Below are positions 36,522 to 46,192 of a stretch of 64,000 nt of DNA, piece by piece (positions within the stretch are counted from its first letter, which is position 1; every line of letters begins with the position of its first letter). A model generated the notes under the pieces. The model saw only the letters and a program-made list of their open reading frames with translations. It was not told the DNA's origin and ran no database searches. Origin of the DNA: Halalkalibacillus sediminis (GTDB lineage Bacteria > Bacillota > Bacilli > Bacillales > Alkalibacillaceae); NCBI RefSeq assembly GCF_002844535.1, contig NZ_PJNH01000001.1:310001-374000 (forward strand). Reading direction: 5' to 3'. Made by a program: the position numbers and the translations under genes.

Positions 36522-36695
36522 ATGGCAGTACCAAAGAGAAAAACTTCTAAGAAAGTGAAACGCCAACGTCGTACACACAAAAAGCTTCATGTCCCTGGCA
36601 TGGTAGAATGTTCAAATTGCGGAGAGTACACAAAACCTCACCACGTTTGTAAAGCATGTGGTCACTACGATGGGAAAGAAGTAGTTGAGAAATAA
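36522..36695 (+). CDS. rpmF: Ribosomal protein bL32
   Basis: A 57-residue 50S protein. [20 protein letters not shown] is the conserved basic N-terminus; Cys30, Cys33, Cys43 and Cys46 in two CxxC pairs form the zinc site, so this is the zinc-binding (C+) form. GGGAGGTG lies 7-8 bases upstream. Co-transcribed with ylbN and ended by a terminator. Confidence 0.96.
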   Translation: MAVPKRKTSKKVKRQRRTHKKLHVPGMVECSNCGEYTKPHHVCKACGHYDGKEVVEK

Positions 36696-36705
36696 GATTT
36701 CAAGC

Positions 36706-36736
36706 AGATGTCTCTTACTAGAGGCATCTTTTTCTT
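36706..36736 (+). terminator. Terminator after rpmF
   Basis: AGATG-CTC/GAG-CATCT stem with one mismatch and TTTTTCTTT. Confidence 0.75.
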
Positions 36737-36741
36737 TATCT

Positions 36742-36859
36742 AAGCTCTGTTAAAGTTTGTTGTTAATTCTGACCAACCGTGTGAATCGGTGCTCAGAATC
36801 AATGAATATATATCAACGAGTCTCTCCAAAATTTTCAATAATGAGCTTTAACAGGGCTT
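36742..36859. repeat. 118-bp element with terminal inverted repeats
   Basis: The ends AAGCTCTGTTAAAG (36742-36755) and CTTTAACAGGGCTT (36846-36859) are complementary at 13 of 14 positions, the exception being a G-T pair. Inside, ATTCTGA/TCAGAAT (36766-36772, 36793-36799) encloses ACCG/CGGT. TA lies at or next to both ends. No ORF. Size and form suit a MITE-like or REP-like element; only one copy is in the window. Confidence 0.6.
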
Positions 36860-36886
36860 TATTTTAAGACATTGAGGTGTGAATTT

Positions 36887-37651
36887 ATGGGTAATGTAGT
36901 GACTTTTGAAGAGATACAGGACGATATAGCAGTGATTCGATTAAATCGCCCTGATAAGAAGAATGCAATTTCTAGTGAACTGAGAATACAACTAGATGAA
37001 ATAATTGATAATTTACATAATAATTCCTCATACAAACTTGTGATTTTTACAGGAGCAGGTGATGCTTTCTGTTCTGGAGGTGATCTTCAGGAGTTCCATG
37101 GTGATATTAGTGAAAGTGAAGCTTACGCTCTCCTTAGGCCAATGAAAGAAGTTCTTTTGAAGTTAGCTACACTTCCTATGCCTACTATCGCTTGGATGAA
37201 TGGTACAGCACGTGGAGGTGGTCTTGAGATCGCTTCTGCCTGTGATTTAAGGGTTGTTGCACCCTCCGGCAATTATGGTTTCGTACAGGGTCAGTTGGGA
37301 ATTGCTACAGGTTGGGGAGGGGGAAGCCTACTTTACGAAAGAATTCATCCTCAACAAGCTTTTCAATGGTTAATTGAGTCAGATGTACGTTCTGCTGAGC
37401 AATTGATAAAAAATGGCTTTGCAAATTATATACTTGATGAATTCGAAACGATCGAAAACTCTGTTTTTTTAACTCCGTATATGCAAAGAAGCATCCAACA
37501 AATGAAGTGGTGGAAAGAGCAACGTTTGGCAAATATGGATGTTTTAGAGCTCACGAAAAAGATGGAAAGAGAAGTAGAAGCATGTAGTTCTTTATGGGAA
37601 TCAGAAGCTCATCGTGAAGCAGTAAAACATTTTTTCTCAAAAAAGAAATAG
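36887..37651 (+). CDS. Enoyl-CoA hydratase/isomerase family protein
   Basis: A 254-residue crotonase-fold protein. The oxyanion-hole segments FTGAGDAFCSGGDLQEF (about 56-73) and MNGTARGGGLEIASACDLRV (about 108-128) are present. The second family catalytic Glu region reads GQLGIATGWGGGSLL, with no acidic residue at the usual hydratase positions, so it may be an isomerase, decarboxylase or hydrolase of the superfamily rather than a true hydratase. No counterpart is between rpmF and ylbO in B. subtilis. ATG follows GAGGTGTG. Confidence 0.85.
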   Translation: MGNVVTFEEIQDDIAVIRLNRPDKKNAISSELRIQLDEIIDNLHNNSSYKLVIFTGAGDAFCSGGDLQEFHGDISESEAYALLRPMKEVLLKLATLPMPTIAWMNGTARGGGLEIASACDLRVVAPSGNYGFVQGQLGIATGWGGGSLLYERIHPQQAFQWLIESDVRSAEQLIKNGFANYILDEFETIENSVFLTPYMQRSIQQMKWWKEQRLANMDVLELTKKMEREVEACSSLWESEAHREAVKHFFSKKK

Positions 37652-37720
37652 TAATGCGTCTATCCTTCTAATTCTATGCATACATTGATAGTAAAGTTCA
37701 TAGGGTTAGGAGGTAGATGA

Positions 37721-38188
37721 ATGGCCACTAGACAAGATGCTTGGACGAAAGATGAAGACCTATTGTTGGCTCAGATTGTCTTACAATACATAAGAGAAGG
37801 TAAGACACAAATGAGTGCTTTTAAAGAAGTTGGGAAAAGGTTGTCACGAACACCGCAGGCATGTGGTTTTCGTTGGAATGCTAATTTAAGGAAACAATAT
37901 GATCAAGCGATTCAACTGGCAAAGAAACAACGAAAAAAGGTGGATCAGGTGAGTATTCCCGATACAAACATTGGGAACCACAAACCATACGAAGAATCAG
38001 CTCACTCTTTTGATCAAATGATTCATCATTTGCAAAAACTGAAGGATGAGATGAGGCGAGGACCAGCGCCTACAGAAGATTGTCATTCCGAACAAATCGA
38101 TTTGTTAAGGAGTAAAGTCGAGGAATATGAACAATTTCTGGACGAAATTCAATTAAAAATTCATCAAATAAAAGAGAAGCAATTATAA
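37721..38188 (+). CDS. ylbO: RsfA/GerR family sporulation regulator (YlbO)
   Basis: A 155-residue DNA-binding protein with an N-terminal Myb/SANT-like domain (about 1-60): [24 protein letters not shown] and [19 protein letters not shown] (partly quoted) are the family marks. A coiled-coil C-terminus (about 100-153) follows. RsfA acts in the forespore and YlbO/GerR in the mother cell; position supports YlbO. TAGGAGG lies 9 bases before the ATG. Confidence 0.88.
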   Translation: MATRQDAWTKDEDLLLAQIVLQYIREGKTQMSAFKEVGKRLSRTPQACGFRWNANLRKQYDQAIQLAKKQRKKVDQVSIPDTNIGNHKPYEESAHSFDQMIHHLQKLKDEMRRGPAPTEDCHSEQIDLLRSKVEEYEQFLDEIQLKIHQIKEKQL

Positions 38189-38212
38189 TCTTAGGTAGTT
38201 CTTGCTATCAAA

Positions 38213-38244
38213 AAAATAACTTGGCCAATGGCCAAGTTATTTTT
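38213..38244. terminator. Bidirectional terminator between ylbO and ylbP
   Basis: A near-perfect palindrome: AAAATAACTTGGCC and GGCCAAGTTATTTT around AAT, followed by T. Its right half overlaps the ylbP stop region. Confidence 0.85.
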
Positions 38245-38719
38245 CGTTTGTATCTTTTTCATCCACTCCATCTGGCATCCAGATAAATGGGTTTTGACCG
38301 AAATCTCTTTCCATTTCATAATTTGCAGGGGTGAAACCCATCTTTTCCCAAAATCCTTGGGAATTAATACGTGCATTTGTTTTTATTGGGAGTTGGAATT
38401 GCTTTGCGAATTCCACCAACTTTTCACCAAAACCTTTATTGCGGTAGTCTTCTAATACTTCCAGCTTCCACAGTTCGAAATAATCTTGTTTTGGTTCAAA
38501 ATAATAGTCATACTTTGCGTTTACACGATACAAGCTCATTCTTGCAACTAATGATCCTCCATAATAAATTCCATAGAATGGGGATTCGCTATTGTTTTCA
38601 ATCATATTATGCTCTAAATCTTCAATCATGGATAGTTCTTGAATACCATACTCTTTGAATTTCTTGAATTCTTCAAGTGTTTTAAAGTTGATTAATAAAC
38701 GTTCTACATCTACTGACAT
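38237..38719 (-). CDS. ylbP: GNAT family N-acetyltransferase YlbP
   Basis: A 160-residue acetyltransferase. The acetyl-CoA pyrophosphate loop appears as LEVLEDYRNKGFGEKLVEFA (R/Q-x-x-G-x-G/A form), with the GNAT strand ELWKLEVL before it and NSQGFWEKMGF near the end. The N-terminal NFKTLEEFKKFKEYG block matches YlbP. Substrate unknown. GGGGGAAG precedes the ATG. Confidence 0.9.
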   Translation of the reverse strand: MSVDVERLLINFKTLEEFKKFKEYGIQELSMIEDLEHNMIENNSESPFYGIYYGGSLVARMSLYRVNAKYDYYFEPKQDYFELWKLEVLEDYRNKGFGEKLVEFAKQFQLPIKTNARINSQGFWEKMGFTPANYEMERDFGQNPFIWMPDGVDEKDTNEK

Positions 38720-38874
38720 CGAACTTCCCCCTTAAACATGCTAAGATTAATTATAATATAAAAATGAAGTGTTGAAAATGAAAGCGCCCATATTGTAATA
38801 GGAAATAAATTTTTTTCACTATTTAAAGAATATTTTGTTAAAATAGGTCTGAATGAAAGAAGGGTGATCACACA

Positions 38875-39738
38875 TTGAAAATTGGAGTCATTGGTGCAGG
38901 TGCAATTGGAATGTTCGTCTCGGCTAAATTATCGAAAAGTCACGATGTAACCTGCTATGTAAGAAGGGATGAACAACGTCTTATCATTAATGATGAAGGA
39001 ATACGATTGAATGACCAAACTTATCGGGTAGCATCCAAGTTGTTCGACAACCTCAAAAATGAAGACCTTTTGATTATCTGTCTCAAGCAAACACACTTGG
39101 ATTCTGCATTGAAAAAATTGAGTGAAAATCATCCAGACACACCAATGCTATTTCTTCAAAATGGGTTGAGTCATATCGATAAAATAAAATCCTTATCTCA
39201 ACCAATACTTATAGGTACATGTGAACATGGGGTCCTAAGGGTAAGTGATTACGAAGTTCGTCATAAAGGTGAAGGGAGAATTTATTTATCCGCCTTTGAA
39301 GAAACCACCAAGGAGTTGGCGAAAGAGCGAATTTCACCGATTATTGACGGAGATGACTTTCCCGTTATATTTAAAGATGATCTAATGAGTATGCTTTATG
39401 AAAAGTTAGTGATTAATAGTGTGATCAATCCGATAACTGCATTATTTCAAGTTGAAAATGGGAAGGTTCTATCCAACTCTCACCTTAAAGAAATCGCCTA
39501 CAACTTGACTGTAGAGGGATGTGAAGTTTTAAATCTGGATGAAAATCATATGTGGAAACGGGTCCAACAAGTCGCAGAACATACATCTAGTAATTTCTCG
39601 TCTATGGTTTATGATATTCAAAAAGGCAATGAAACGGAGATAGAGTCAATGAACGGGTACTTACTGAATATATCCGATCAAGAACTTCCGAATCACGAAC
39701 TGATCTATCATTTAATAAAAGCTAAAGAAATCATGTGA
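38875..39738 (+). CDS. panE: 2-dehydropantoate 2-reductase PanE (YlbQ)
   Basis: A 287-residue NADPH-dependent ketopantoate reductase of pantothenate and CoA synthesis. GAGAIGMFVSAKLS binds the dinucleotide; the catalytic Lys lies in LYEKLVINSVINPITALF (about 175-192), and ESMNGYLL near residue 260 is the substrate-side motif. TTG start after AAGGGTGA. Slightly shorter than many homologues but with all motifs. Together with coaD it supplies CoA. Confidence 0.92.
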   Translation: MKIGVIGAGAIGMFVSAKLSKSHDVTCYVRRDEQRLIINDEGIRLNDQTYRVASKLFDNLKNEDLLIICLKQTHLDSALKKLSENHPDTPMLFLQNGLSHIDKIKSLSQPILIGTCEHGVLRVSDYEVRHKGEGRIYLSAFEETTKELAKERISPIIDGDDFPVIFKDDLMSMLYEKLVINSVINPITALFQVENGKVLSNSHLKEIAYNLTVEGCEVLNLDENHMWKRVQQVAEHTSSNFSSMVYDIQKGNETEIESMNGYLLNISDQELPNHELIYHLIKAKEIM

Positions 39739-39749
39739 AGGAGTAAGTC

Positions 39750-40124
39750 ATGAGTATCATTACCACGATTATAGCGATTCTCGCTACGATTCCATATTTA
39801 TCATTTATCATTATTTTTATCTTACTTAAGAGGTTCACTGGTCAATCAACCTATTCAACGAAATTAGCAGCAGACCTGTCATCCATTCTTTTTATAATTG
39901 CAGTGAACGCATTATTGTTCATGATTTTTGATCAATCATTTCTTGTTTGGACATTGGTATTTTATTTAGTTCTCCTGGGAATAATCATAACTTTTCAAAG
40001 GACTAGAGATATACATATTGATATTTGGAAAGCCTGCAGACAGGTATGGCGCGGTGGTTTCATTTTTTGGGCGCTTTCGTATTTGATTCTTTTACCTGTT
40101 TCTTTTTATTTCAACCTTTCATAA
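39750..40124 (+). CDS. DUF3397 membrane protein
   Basis: A 124-residue protein with four hydrophobic helices (about 4-26, 40-60, 64-83, 101-120) and a Lys/Arg-rich segment between helices three and four. Its place between panE and bshC matches the DUF3397 family of Bacillus. Function unknown. GAAGGAG precedes the ATG. Confidence 0.85.
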   Translation: MSIITTIIAILATIPYLSFIIIFILLKRFTGQSTYSTKLAADLSSILFIIAVNALLFMIFDQSFLVWTLVFYLVLLGIIITFQRTRDIHIDIWKACRQVWRGGFIFWALSYLILLPVSFYFNLS

Positions 40125-40278
40125 ATCAAATCCTTTAAATGGAGTAGTGGTGAATTTACAGTTTAGTAAGTATGATTTAACACCAACAAACAGATTAAGT
40201 GAAAGAAGAAACTATTTCATATACAATACATAAGTGAATTAAAAAGAGCAGTCTGTCATTGAAAAGGAAGGTAAATTG

Positions 40279-41901
40279 ATGAATATAGAGAATATGAAAA
40301 TGCACAAACAATCGAAGCTTATTCAGGATTATAGAGACCGAAAAGAATCTATTTTCACTCATTTTGTTTATGATCCTTTCCAGTTGAAAAGTTATCAAAA
40401 GCGTTTGGAATTCATATCCAACCGTCACTATAAAAGAGAAGAATTAGTAAGTGTTCTGTTGGAACAAAACCGTAAGTGGGGCTTACATAAGTCTGTCGAA
40501 AATCAAATCAATCGTTTGAAAGATCCAACTTCAACAGTCGTGATAGGTGGTCAACAGGCAGGTTTATTAAGTGGCCCTATTTATACGATTCATAAGATCA
40601 TTAGTATTATTCTGCAAGCAAAAGAACAAGAAGAGCATCTTCAAACCCCTGTGATCCCTGTCTTTTGGATAGCTGGAGAGGATCATGATTTTGAGGAAAT
40701 CAATCATGTAATGAAATATCAAAATCTATCTTTGAAAAAACATAAGGTGGTTGACCGGGAAGACAGTAAATATCCTGTATCTGATCGACAACTTGATCAA
40801 AAAGAAATTGCCACTTGGGTAGATGAATACTTTAAGAGTTTACAGGAAACTGCCCATTCTAAAAAATTATATGAAAATATCATGGCGGTAGCTGAAAGAA
40901 GCGAGACATACGTCGATTTCTTCGCCATTTTAATCAGTGATTTATTTGAAGAGGAAGGGTTAGTGTTAGTTGACTCAAACGATGAGACGATACGTCAGTT
41001 GGAAATAGAATACTTCATCAAAATGGTAGAATTACAGGAGGAACTTGCATCGTTTGTTGTTGAACGAAAAAATCAATTAGTTACTAACGATTATCACATT
41101 GATCTTGACGTCTCGAAGGAGGATGCGCATCTCTTCTATCATTATGAAGGCGAGAGGTTATTACTAAGTGTTACTAAGAATGGATTCGTTTCAAAGGACG
41201 AAGGAGTTTCTTTTACTAAAGAAGAACTGATCGAAGAAATCAAGAACCACCCACAACGCTTTAGTAATAACGTCGTAACTCGCCCGATTATGCAAGAGAT
41301 GGTGTTCCCGGTACTTTCATTTGTTGGTGGCCCAGGAGAAATTGGCTATTGGGCAGCATTGAAGGATGCATTCCGATGTATGGATTTAAAAATGCCTATT
41401 GTTACACCTCGTCTATCTATAACCCTTACTCTACCTAAACACCAGGGTTGGATGAGTGATTTGGGTATGAGGGCTGAAGACATTGTCTCAGAAGGTACCT
41501 CAAGTCAGAAGATGAGTTGGCTACGTTCCCAGTCTTCAGTTCCTCTAGATGAGATGTTTCAAGAAATGAAAGCTGAATTAACACGGATTCACCAGCCACT
41601 TCAAGATGTTGCAAATGAACTTTCCCCTGATATGGGTGAACTATCTAAAACGAATGAGAATAAAATCATTCGAGAATTAGACTATTTGGAACAACGGATG
41701 GAAAGACACATAAAGCTTCAGCATAAAAATGTCATTGAGAAATTTGATGAGCTGAATGTGTATTACTATCCTGATCGTGGTCTTCAAGAAAGAACGTGGA
41801 ATTTGATTCACTTTATGAACCAATATGGGACAGACTTACCCAAGAAATTATTAGAAATACCACCTAGGTGGGAGCAAGATCACCTGATTATTCATTTATA
41901 G
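40279..41901 (+). CDS. bshC: Bacillithiol biosynthesis cysteine-adding enzyme BshC
   Basis: A 540-residue protein that adds cysteine to GlcN-malate in the last step of bacillithiol synthesis. The Rossmann core shows VVIGGQQAGLLSGPIYTIHKIISII (partly quoted) and PVFWIAGEDHDFEEINH, both diagnostic; the C-terminal half includes a long coiled coil (about 430-490). ATG at 40279 follows GGAAGG. Located just before mraZ as in B. subtilis. Confidence 0.95.
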   Translation: MNIENMKMHKQSKLIQDYRDRKESIFTHFVYDPFQLKSYQKRLEFISNRHYKREELVSVLLEQNRKWGLHKSVENQINRLKDPTSTVVIGGQQAGLLSGPIYTIHKIISIILQAKEQEEHLQTPVIPVFWIAGEDHDFEEINHVMKYQNLSLKKHKVVDREDSKYPVSDRQLDQKEIATWVDEYFKSLQETAHSKKLYENIMAVAERSETYVDFFAILISDLFEEEGLVLVDSNDETIRQLEIEYFIKMVELQEELASFVVERKNQLVTNDYHIDLDVSKEDAHLFYHYEGERLLLSVTKNGFVSKDEGVSFTKEELIEEIKNHPQRFSNNVVTRPIMQEMVFPVLSFVGGPGEIGYWAALKDAFRCMDLKMPIVTPRLSITLTLPKHQGWMSDLGMRAEDIVSEGTSSQKMSWLRSQSSVPLDEMFQEMKAELTRIHQPLQDVANELSPDMGELSKTNENKIIRELDYLEQRMERHIKLQHKNVIEKFDELNVYYYPDRGLQERTWNLIHFMNQYGTDLPKKLLEIPPRWEQDHLIIHL

Positions 41902-41970
41902 GGATGATCCCCCACCAACTACCACCAAAATAATAAAATGTCGAAAAACCTTATATTATCAGTGTTTATA

Positions 41971-42003
41971 GCATGTCTAGTCGAAAACTAGACATGTTTT
42001 TTT
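41971..42003 (+). terminator. Terminator before mraZ
   Basis: CATGTCTAG/CTAGACATG stem with 7-base loop and T7. It separates bshC from the dcw cluster. Confidence 0.92.
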
Positions 42004-42033
42004 ATGGTTTGATGAACTTTTTTCGAAAAATAG

Positions 42034-42058
42034 GTGGTGGAAAGTGGAGGGATGTGGT
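42034..42058 (+). promoter_or_regulatory. Three GTGG repeats at 10-bp spacing: probable MraZ operator
   Basis: GTGGT, GTGGA and GTGGT begin at 42034, 42044 and 42054, each separated by 5 bases, 30-55 bases upstream of the mraZ start. MraZ rings are known to bind direct TGGGN/GTGG-type repeats spaced in this way in the mraZ promoter of other bacteria. A TAAACT follows directly and could be the -10. Confidence 0.7.
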
Positions 42059-42086
42059 AAACTGATTGAAAAGTGGGGCGAAGTCT

Positions 42087-42518
42087 ATGTTTATGGGGGA
42101 ATACCAACACAATATAGATACTAAGGGACGTGTGATCGTTCCTGCCAAGTTCAGAGAAGATCTTGGCCAGTCTTTCGTGATTACTCGTGGACTGGATAAA
42201 TGCCTTTTTGCATACCCACTTGATGAATGGAAAAACCTTGAAGAAAAACTAAAGAAATTACCACTGACAAAAAAAGATGCCCGAGCTTTTACCCGGTTCT
42301 TCTTTTCAGGGGCGGTTGATTGCGAAATTGATAAACAAGGCCGTGCCAACGTCCCATCGCCACTTCGCTCTTATGCTGATTTAGAAAAAGAGTGTGTAGT
42401 GATTGGAGTATCGAACCGAATTGAAATATGGGCTAAAGACAAATGGGAAGAATACGTGAAAGAATCTGAAGAATCTTTTACAGAGATTGCAGAAAATATG
42501 ATGGATTTCGACATCTAG
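42087..42518 (+). CDS. mraZ: Transcriptional regulator MraZ
   Basis: A 143-residue protein with two SpoVT/AbrB-like halves, each with the DxxGR signature ([15 protein letters not shown] and [15 protein letters not shown]). It binds the promoter of the division cluster. The start at 42087 gives the family MFMGEYQH N-terminus; the longer frame adds seven residues without homology. First gene of the dcw cluster. Confidence 0.96.
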   Translation: MFMGEYQHNIDTKGRVIVPAKFREDLGQSFVITRGLDKCLFAYPLDEWKNLEEKLKKLPLTKKDARAFTRFFFSGAVDCEIDKQGRANVPSPLRSYADLEKECVVIGVSNRIEIWAKDKWEEYVKESEESFTEIAENMMDFDI

Positions 42519-42570
42519 GAGAAGATAAACCGAACTTACTGAATGTCTATTAAATAAGGAATGGTGCCCA

Positions 42571-43545
42571 ATGTTTGAACATTATAGTGTCCTAAATAAA
42601 GAAGTAATTAATGGATTGAACATTAACCCCAACGGTACATATGTTGACTGTACGCTTGGAGGAGCTGGGCATGCTAGTAAAATTCTCGAACAACTAGACA
42701 GTATGGGGAAGTTGATTGCTTTTGATCAAGACCTGAAAGCTTTGAACTACGCAAAACAAATTCTTGAAGATTATGCAGACCAGGTAACCTTTGTTCATGA
42801 GAATTTTGTCGAATTAAAAGACAGTTTAGATGGTTTGGGTGTTGAACAAGTTGACGGGATCCTCTTTGATTTAGGGGTATCTTCACCTCAGTTGGACGAA
42901 GCTGAAAGAGGATTCAGTTTCCACCAAGATGCTCCTCTAGATATGAGGATGAATCAAAATGATTCTATCAGAGCCTACGATGTAGTGAATGATTGGCCGT
43001 ATGAAAAGCTGGTTAGAATTTTCTTTCAATACGGTGAAGAAAAATTCTCTAAGCAGATCGCTAGAGGAATTGAAAAACAAAGAGAACAACAGCCTATCGA
43101 GACGACTTTAGAATTAGTTGATGTCATCAAAGATGCTATTCCAGCATTTGCAAGGAGAAAAGGTGGACATCCTGCTAAACGGATTTTCCAAGCTATACGA
43201 ATTGCCGTCAATGATGAACTTAATGTTTTTGAAGATGCATTGCATCAAGCGGCTGAAAAAGTTTCTGTAGGTGGACGAATAGCTGTCATCACTTTTCATT
43301 CGCTAGAAGATAGGATTTGTAAACAAGCAATGAAAAAGTGGAGTTCAAATCCTCCACTACCAAAGGACATTCCGATTATACCTGAACAGTCGCAACCTCC
43401 GTTTAAAATGGTGACGCGGAAGCCGATTATAGCAGGTGATTCAGAATTAGATGAGAATAGAAGATCTCGATCAGCTAAACTTCGAATAGTTGAAAAAGTG
43501 AAAGAGTGGAATGAAGAATTCTCACTTACAGAAAGGAGTAAATAA
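42571..43545 (+). CDS. rsmH: 16S rRNA (cytosine1402-N4)-methyltransferase RsmH
   Basis: A 324-residue SAM enzyme modifying C1402 in the ribosomal P-site. [16 protein letters not shown] (SAM loop), [22 protein letters not shown] and [10 protein letters not shown] (quoted in part) are all present. Normal length. It is 2 bases upstream of ftsL. Confidence 0.97.
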   Translation: MFEHYSVLNKEVINGLNINPNGTYVDCTLGGAGHASKILEQLDSMGKLIAFDQDLKALNYAKQILEDYADQVTFVHENFVELKDSLDGLGVEQVDGILFDLGVSSPQLDEAERGFSFHQDAPLDMRMNQNDSIRAYDVVNDWPYEKLVRIFFQYGEEKFSKQIARGIEKQREQQPIETTLELVDVIKDAIPAFARRKGGHPAKRIFQAIRIAVNDELNVFEDALHQAAEKVSVGGRIAVITFHSLEDRICKQAMKKWSSNPPLPKDIPIIPEQSQPPFKMVTRKPIIAGDSELDENRRSRSAKLRIVEKVKEWNEEFSLTERSK

Positions 43546-43547
43546 AG

Positions 43548-43916
43548 ATGGCCATAGAACAAGTTAGAAGACAGCAAGTAGCACCCCAAAGAAGAGTAGA
43601 AAGAGATGTACAAAAAGAGAGGCAGACCGTTAAAAAGCCTTGGATTTCAAAGGGAGAAAAGGTATTATATACTACAGGGATTCTAACACTGGCAATCATC
43701 GCAATTATGATGGTTACATTTTCATCATCGATTGACTCCTTGAACCGCGACATGCAGAAAGTAGAGGGTGATATTCAGCATTACCAAGCCCAAAACACTT
43801 CTCTTGAGGCAGAAGTGAAAGAGCTTAGTAATCCTAATAGAATCTTGACGATTGCAGAAGAAAATGGTTTGAACATCAGAAATGCAGATGTAAAACAAGC
43901 AAATAATACTCCTTAA
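43548..43916 (+). CDS. ftsL: Cell division protein FtsL
   Basis: A 122-residue bitopic protein: basic cytoplasmic N-terminus (about 1-38), one helix (39-60) and a short coiled-coil extracytoplasmic domain ending LTIAEENGLNIRNADVKQ. It bridges the FtsQLB/DivIC complex to PBP2B. GAAAGGAG precedes the ATG. Confidence 0.92.
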   Translation: MAIEQVRRQQVAPQRRVERDVQKERQTVKKPWISKGEKVLYTTGILTLAIIAIMMVTFSSSIDSLNRDMQKVEGDIQHYQAQNTSLEAEVKELSNPNRILTIAEENGLNIRNADVKQANNTP

Positions 43917-43930
43917 GGCAGTGAAATATT

Positions 43931-46192
43931 ATGCGAAAGTTGAATCAGAATAGTATCGTATTAATATTTGTTGTTACGCTATTCTCCGCATTATTCTTAC
44001 TAATAGTCGGCCGATTTATGTACATCCAGGTAACTGGTGAAGTACATTCGGTCGATTTAGTTGATTATGCGGATAAATTTCGTGATATGGACCATAATTT
44101 ATCAGCAGAGCGTGGAAAGATTGTCGATAGAACTGGAATGGTCTTGGCAGATAACAAGCCGACTTATCGTTTGTATGCTGTCTTAGATGAGGATTTTTCT
44201 AAAAACTCTCCAACGACGCTACATGTCGAAAATTTCGAGAAAACAGCTAAAAAGCTAGCTCCACACATTAACAAAACTGAGGAAGAGATTTATGATATTT
44301 TAACCAATGGTGCTGAGAACGATCGTTTCCAAGTGGAGTTCGGTAGAGAATCTACACATTTGTCAGAAGATGAAATGCAAAAGATTGAAAGTTTAGACTT
44401 AACAGGACTCAACTTCGAAAGGTCGATGGAACGCTATTATCCAAACGGCTCTTTCGCTTCTCACGTTATCGGGTTCACTGATTTAAATGACGAGGGGGAT
44501 CCAGTCGGAGCTTACGGTGTAGAAGAAGAGTTTGATGATAGTTTGCAAGGAATTCCAGGCAATGTGCAGTACCAACGAGATAAATACGGTTACAAGTTAA
44601 GGAATGCAGAAGAAACTGTCAAACCTCCAGATCATGGAGATGATGTTTATTTAACATTAGACCAAAAAATTCAAACTTTCCTAGAAGATGCCATGACCAC
44701 TGTTCAAAATGAATATAATCCCTCAAGAATCATGGCAGCAGTTATGGACCCAAAAACCGGTGAAATTTTAGCGATGAGTAACCGCCCTTCATTTAATCCC
44801 AATACTAGGGAGAATATTGAGAATTGGTATAATGACGTTATTGCTTATCCATTCGAACCAGGCTCCACATTAAAAATGTTCACAATGGCCGCGGCTATTG
44901 AAGAGGGCGTTTATAATGGTGATGAAACTTATGAATCTGGTCGTTATAGAATCAATGAAAACTTTCGTTATGTGAACGACTATAACAATCGAGGTTGGGG
45001 GACCATCACTTACGATGAAGGTTTCAGAAGATCCTCCAATGTGGCGATGGTTAAACTACTATGGGAAAAACTTGGCCCAGATAAGTATCTAGAATATTTA
45101 AAAGAATTCAATCTTGACCGTAAAACTGGGATTGATCTCACGGGTGAACAGCTAGGAGAGATATCGTATAGATATCCAAGTGATCAACTCTCCACTTCAT
45201 TCGGACAAGGATCAACTTTTACACCAATACAATTGATGAAAGCTGCAACTATGTTTGCCAACGAAGGTGAGATGAAAAAACCTTACATGATATCGAGTGT
45301 CATCGATTCTGCTTCAGGAAAAGTGCTTCAAGAAAACACTTCTGAAACGGTCGGTCAACCGATCAGTGCTGAGACAGCCAATCATGTAAAAAAACTCATG
45401 GAGGATGTTGTTACTGAAGAAGATGGTACCGGAAAACGTTTTAGACTAGAAAATTTTACGACCTTTGGTAAAACCGGTACAGCGCAAATTCCAGACCCTG
45501 ATTCTGCTGGGTATATGAATGGAGCAGAAAACTACATTTTCTCATTTCTAGGAATGGCACCTAAAGAGGAACCTGAGTTGATGATGTATATTGCGGTCAA
45601 ACAGCCTGAGGTTAACCACTATTCCGAAGGTGGGGATCCAGTTTCATATATTTACCGAACAGTTATGGAAAATAGCTTACATTACTTAGAAGTTGAACCC
45701 GACCGGGAGCAAACTAATTTCGCAGAACCGATCTTGATTGAGGATGTGGCCGGAAAGAATGTTAAAGATGTAGAAAAGAAATTAAGTGACGAGGGTGTCA
45801 ATGTTGTTGTAATTGGTAATGGTGACACAATAAAAAGCGTCTCTCCAAGTGAAGGAAGTGAAATACTTCCTAATCAGAAAGTAATCATAAAGACTGAAGG
45901 AAAAAATACCGTTCCTGATCTTGAAGGGTGGACCCTAAGAGATGTTCTCAGACTTGGTGAAGTAATGAGTGTGGACGTTGACTTTGTTGGAACGGGTTTT
46001 GTAACTGAACAGAATATTGCACCTAACGGCCAGATTAAAGAAGGTGGTCGTCTAGTAGTCGAGCTATCAAACCAAGATTCTAATCAAGAAAATGATGAGG
46101 ATAGTGAGGATTCGACGCAAGAAAACAGCGGACAGACTTCTGATCAAGAAGAATCGGGTGAAAACTCAGAGGTCGAGACTGAACAAGAATAA
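43931..46192 (+). CDS. pbpB: Penicillin-binding protein 2B (division transpeptidase)
   Basis: A 753-residue class B PBP. One N-terminal helix, a dimerisation domain (about 60-220), and a transpeptidase with the active Ser312 in GSTLK, the SxN motif in RRSSNVAM, and KTGTAQ near residue 518. Two PASTA repeats follow (about 595-720), then a Gln/Glu/Ser/Asp tail of about 35 residues. It makes septal peptidoglycan with FtsL and DivIB. No terminator is seen after it. Confidence 0.96.
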   Translation: MRKLNQNSIVLIFVVTLFSALFLLIVGRFMYIQVTGEVHSVDLVDYADKFRDMDHNLSAERGKIVDRTGMVLADNKPTYRLYAVLDEDFSKNSPTTLHVENFEKTAKKLAPHINKTEEEIYDILTNGAENDRFQVEFGRESTHLSEDEMQKIESLDLTGLNFERSMERYYPNGSFASHVIGFTDLNDEGDPVGAYGVEEEFDDSLQGIPGNVQYQRDKYGYKLRNAEETVKPPDHGDDVYLTLDQKIQTFLEDAMTTVQNEYNPSRIMAAVMDPKTGEILAMSNRPSFNPNTRENIENWYNDVIAYPFEPGSTLKMFTMAAAIEEGVYNGDETYESGRYRINENFRYVNDYNNRGWGTITYDEGFRRSSNVAMVKLLWEKLGPDKYLEYLKEFNLDRKTGIDLTGEQLGEISYRYPSDQLSTSFGQGSTFTPIQLMKAATMFANEGEMKKPYMISSVIDSASGKVLQENTSETVGQPISAETANHVKKLMEDVVTEEDGTGKRFRLENFTTFGKTGTAQIPDPDSAGYMNGAENYIFSFLGMAPKEEPELMMYIAVKQPEVNHYSEGGDPVSYIYRTVMENSLHYLEVEPDREQTNFAEPILIEDVAGKNVKDVEKKLSDEGVNVVVIGNGDTIKSVSPSEGSEILPNQKVIIKTEGKNTVPDLEGWTLRDVLRLGEVMSVDVDFVGTGFVTEQNIAPNGQIKEGGRLVVELSNQDSNQENDEDSEDSTQENSGQTSDQEESGENSEVETEQE

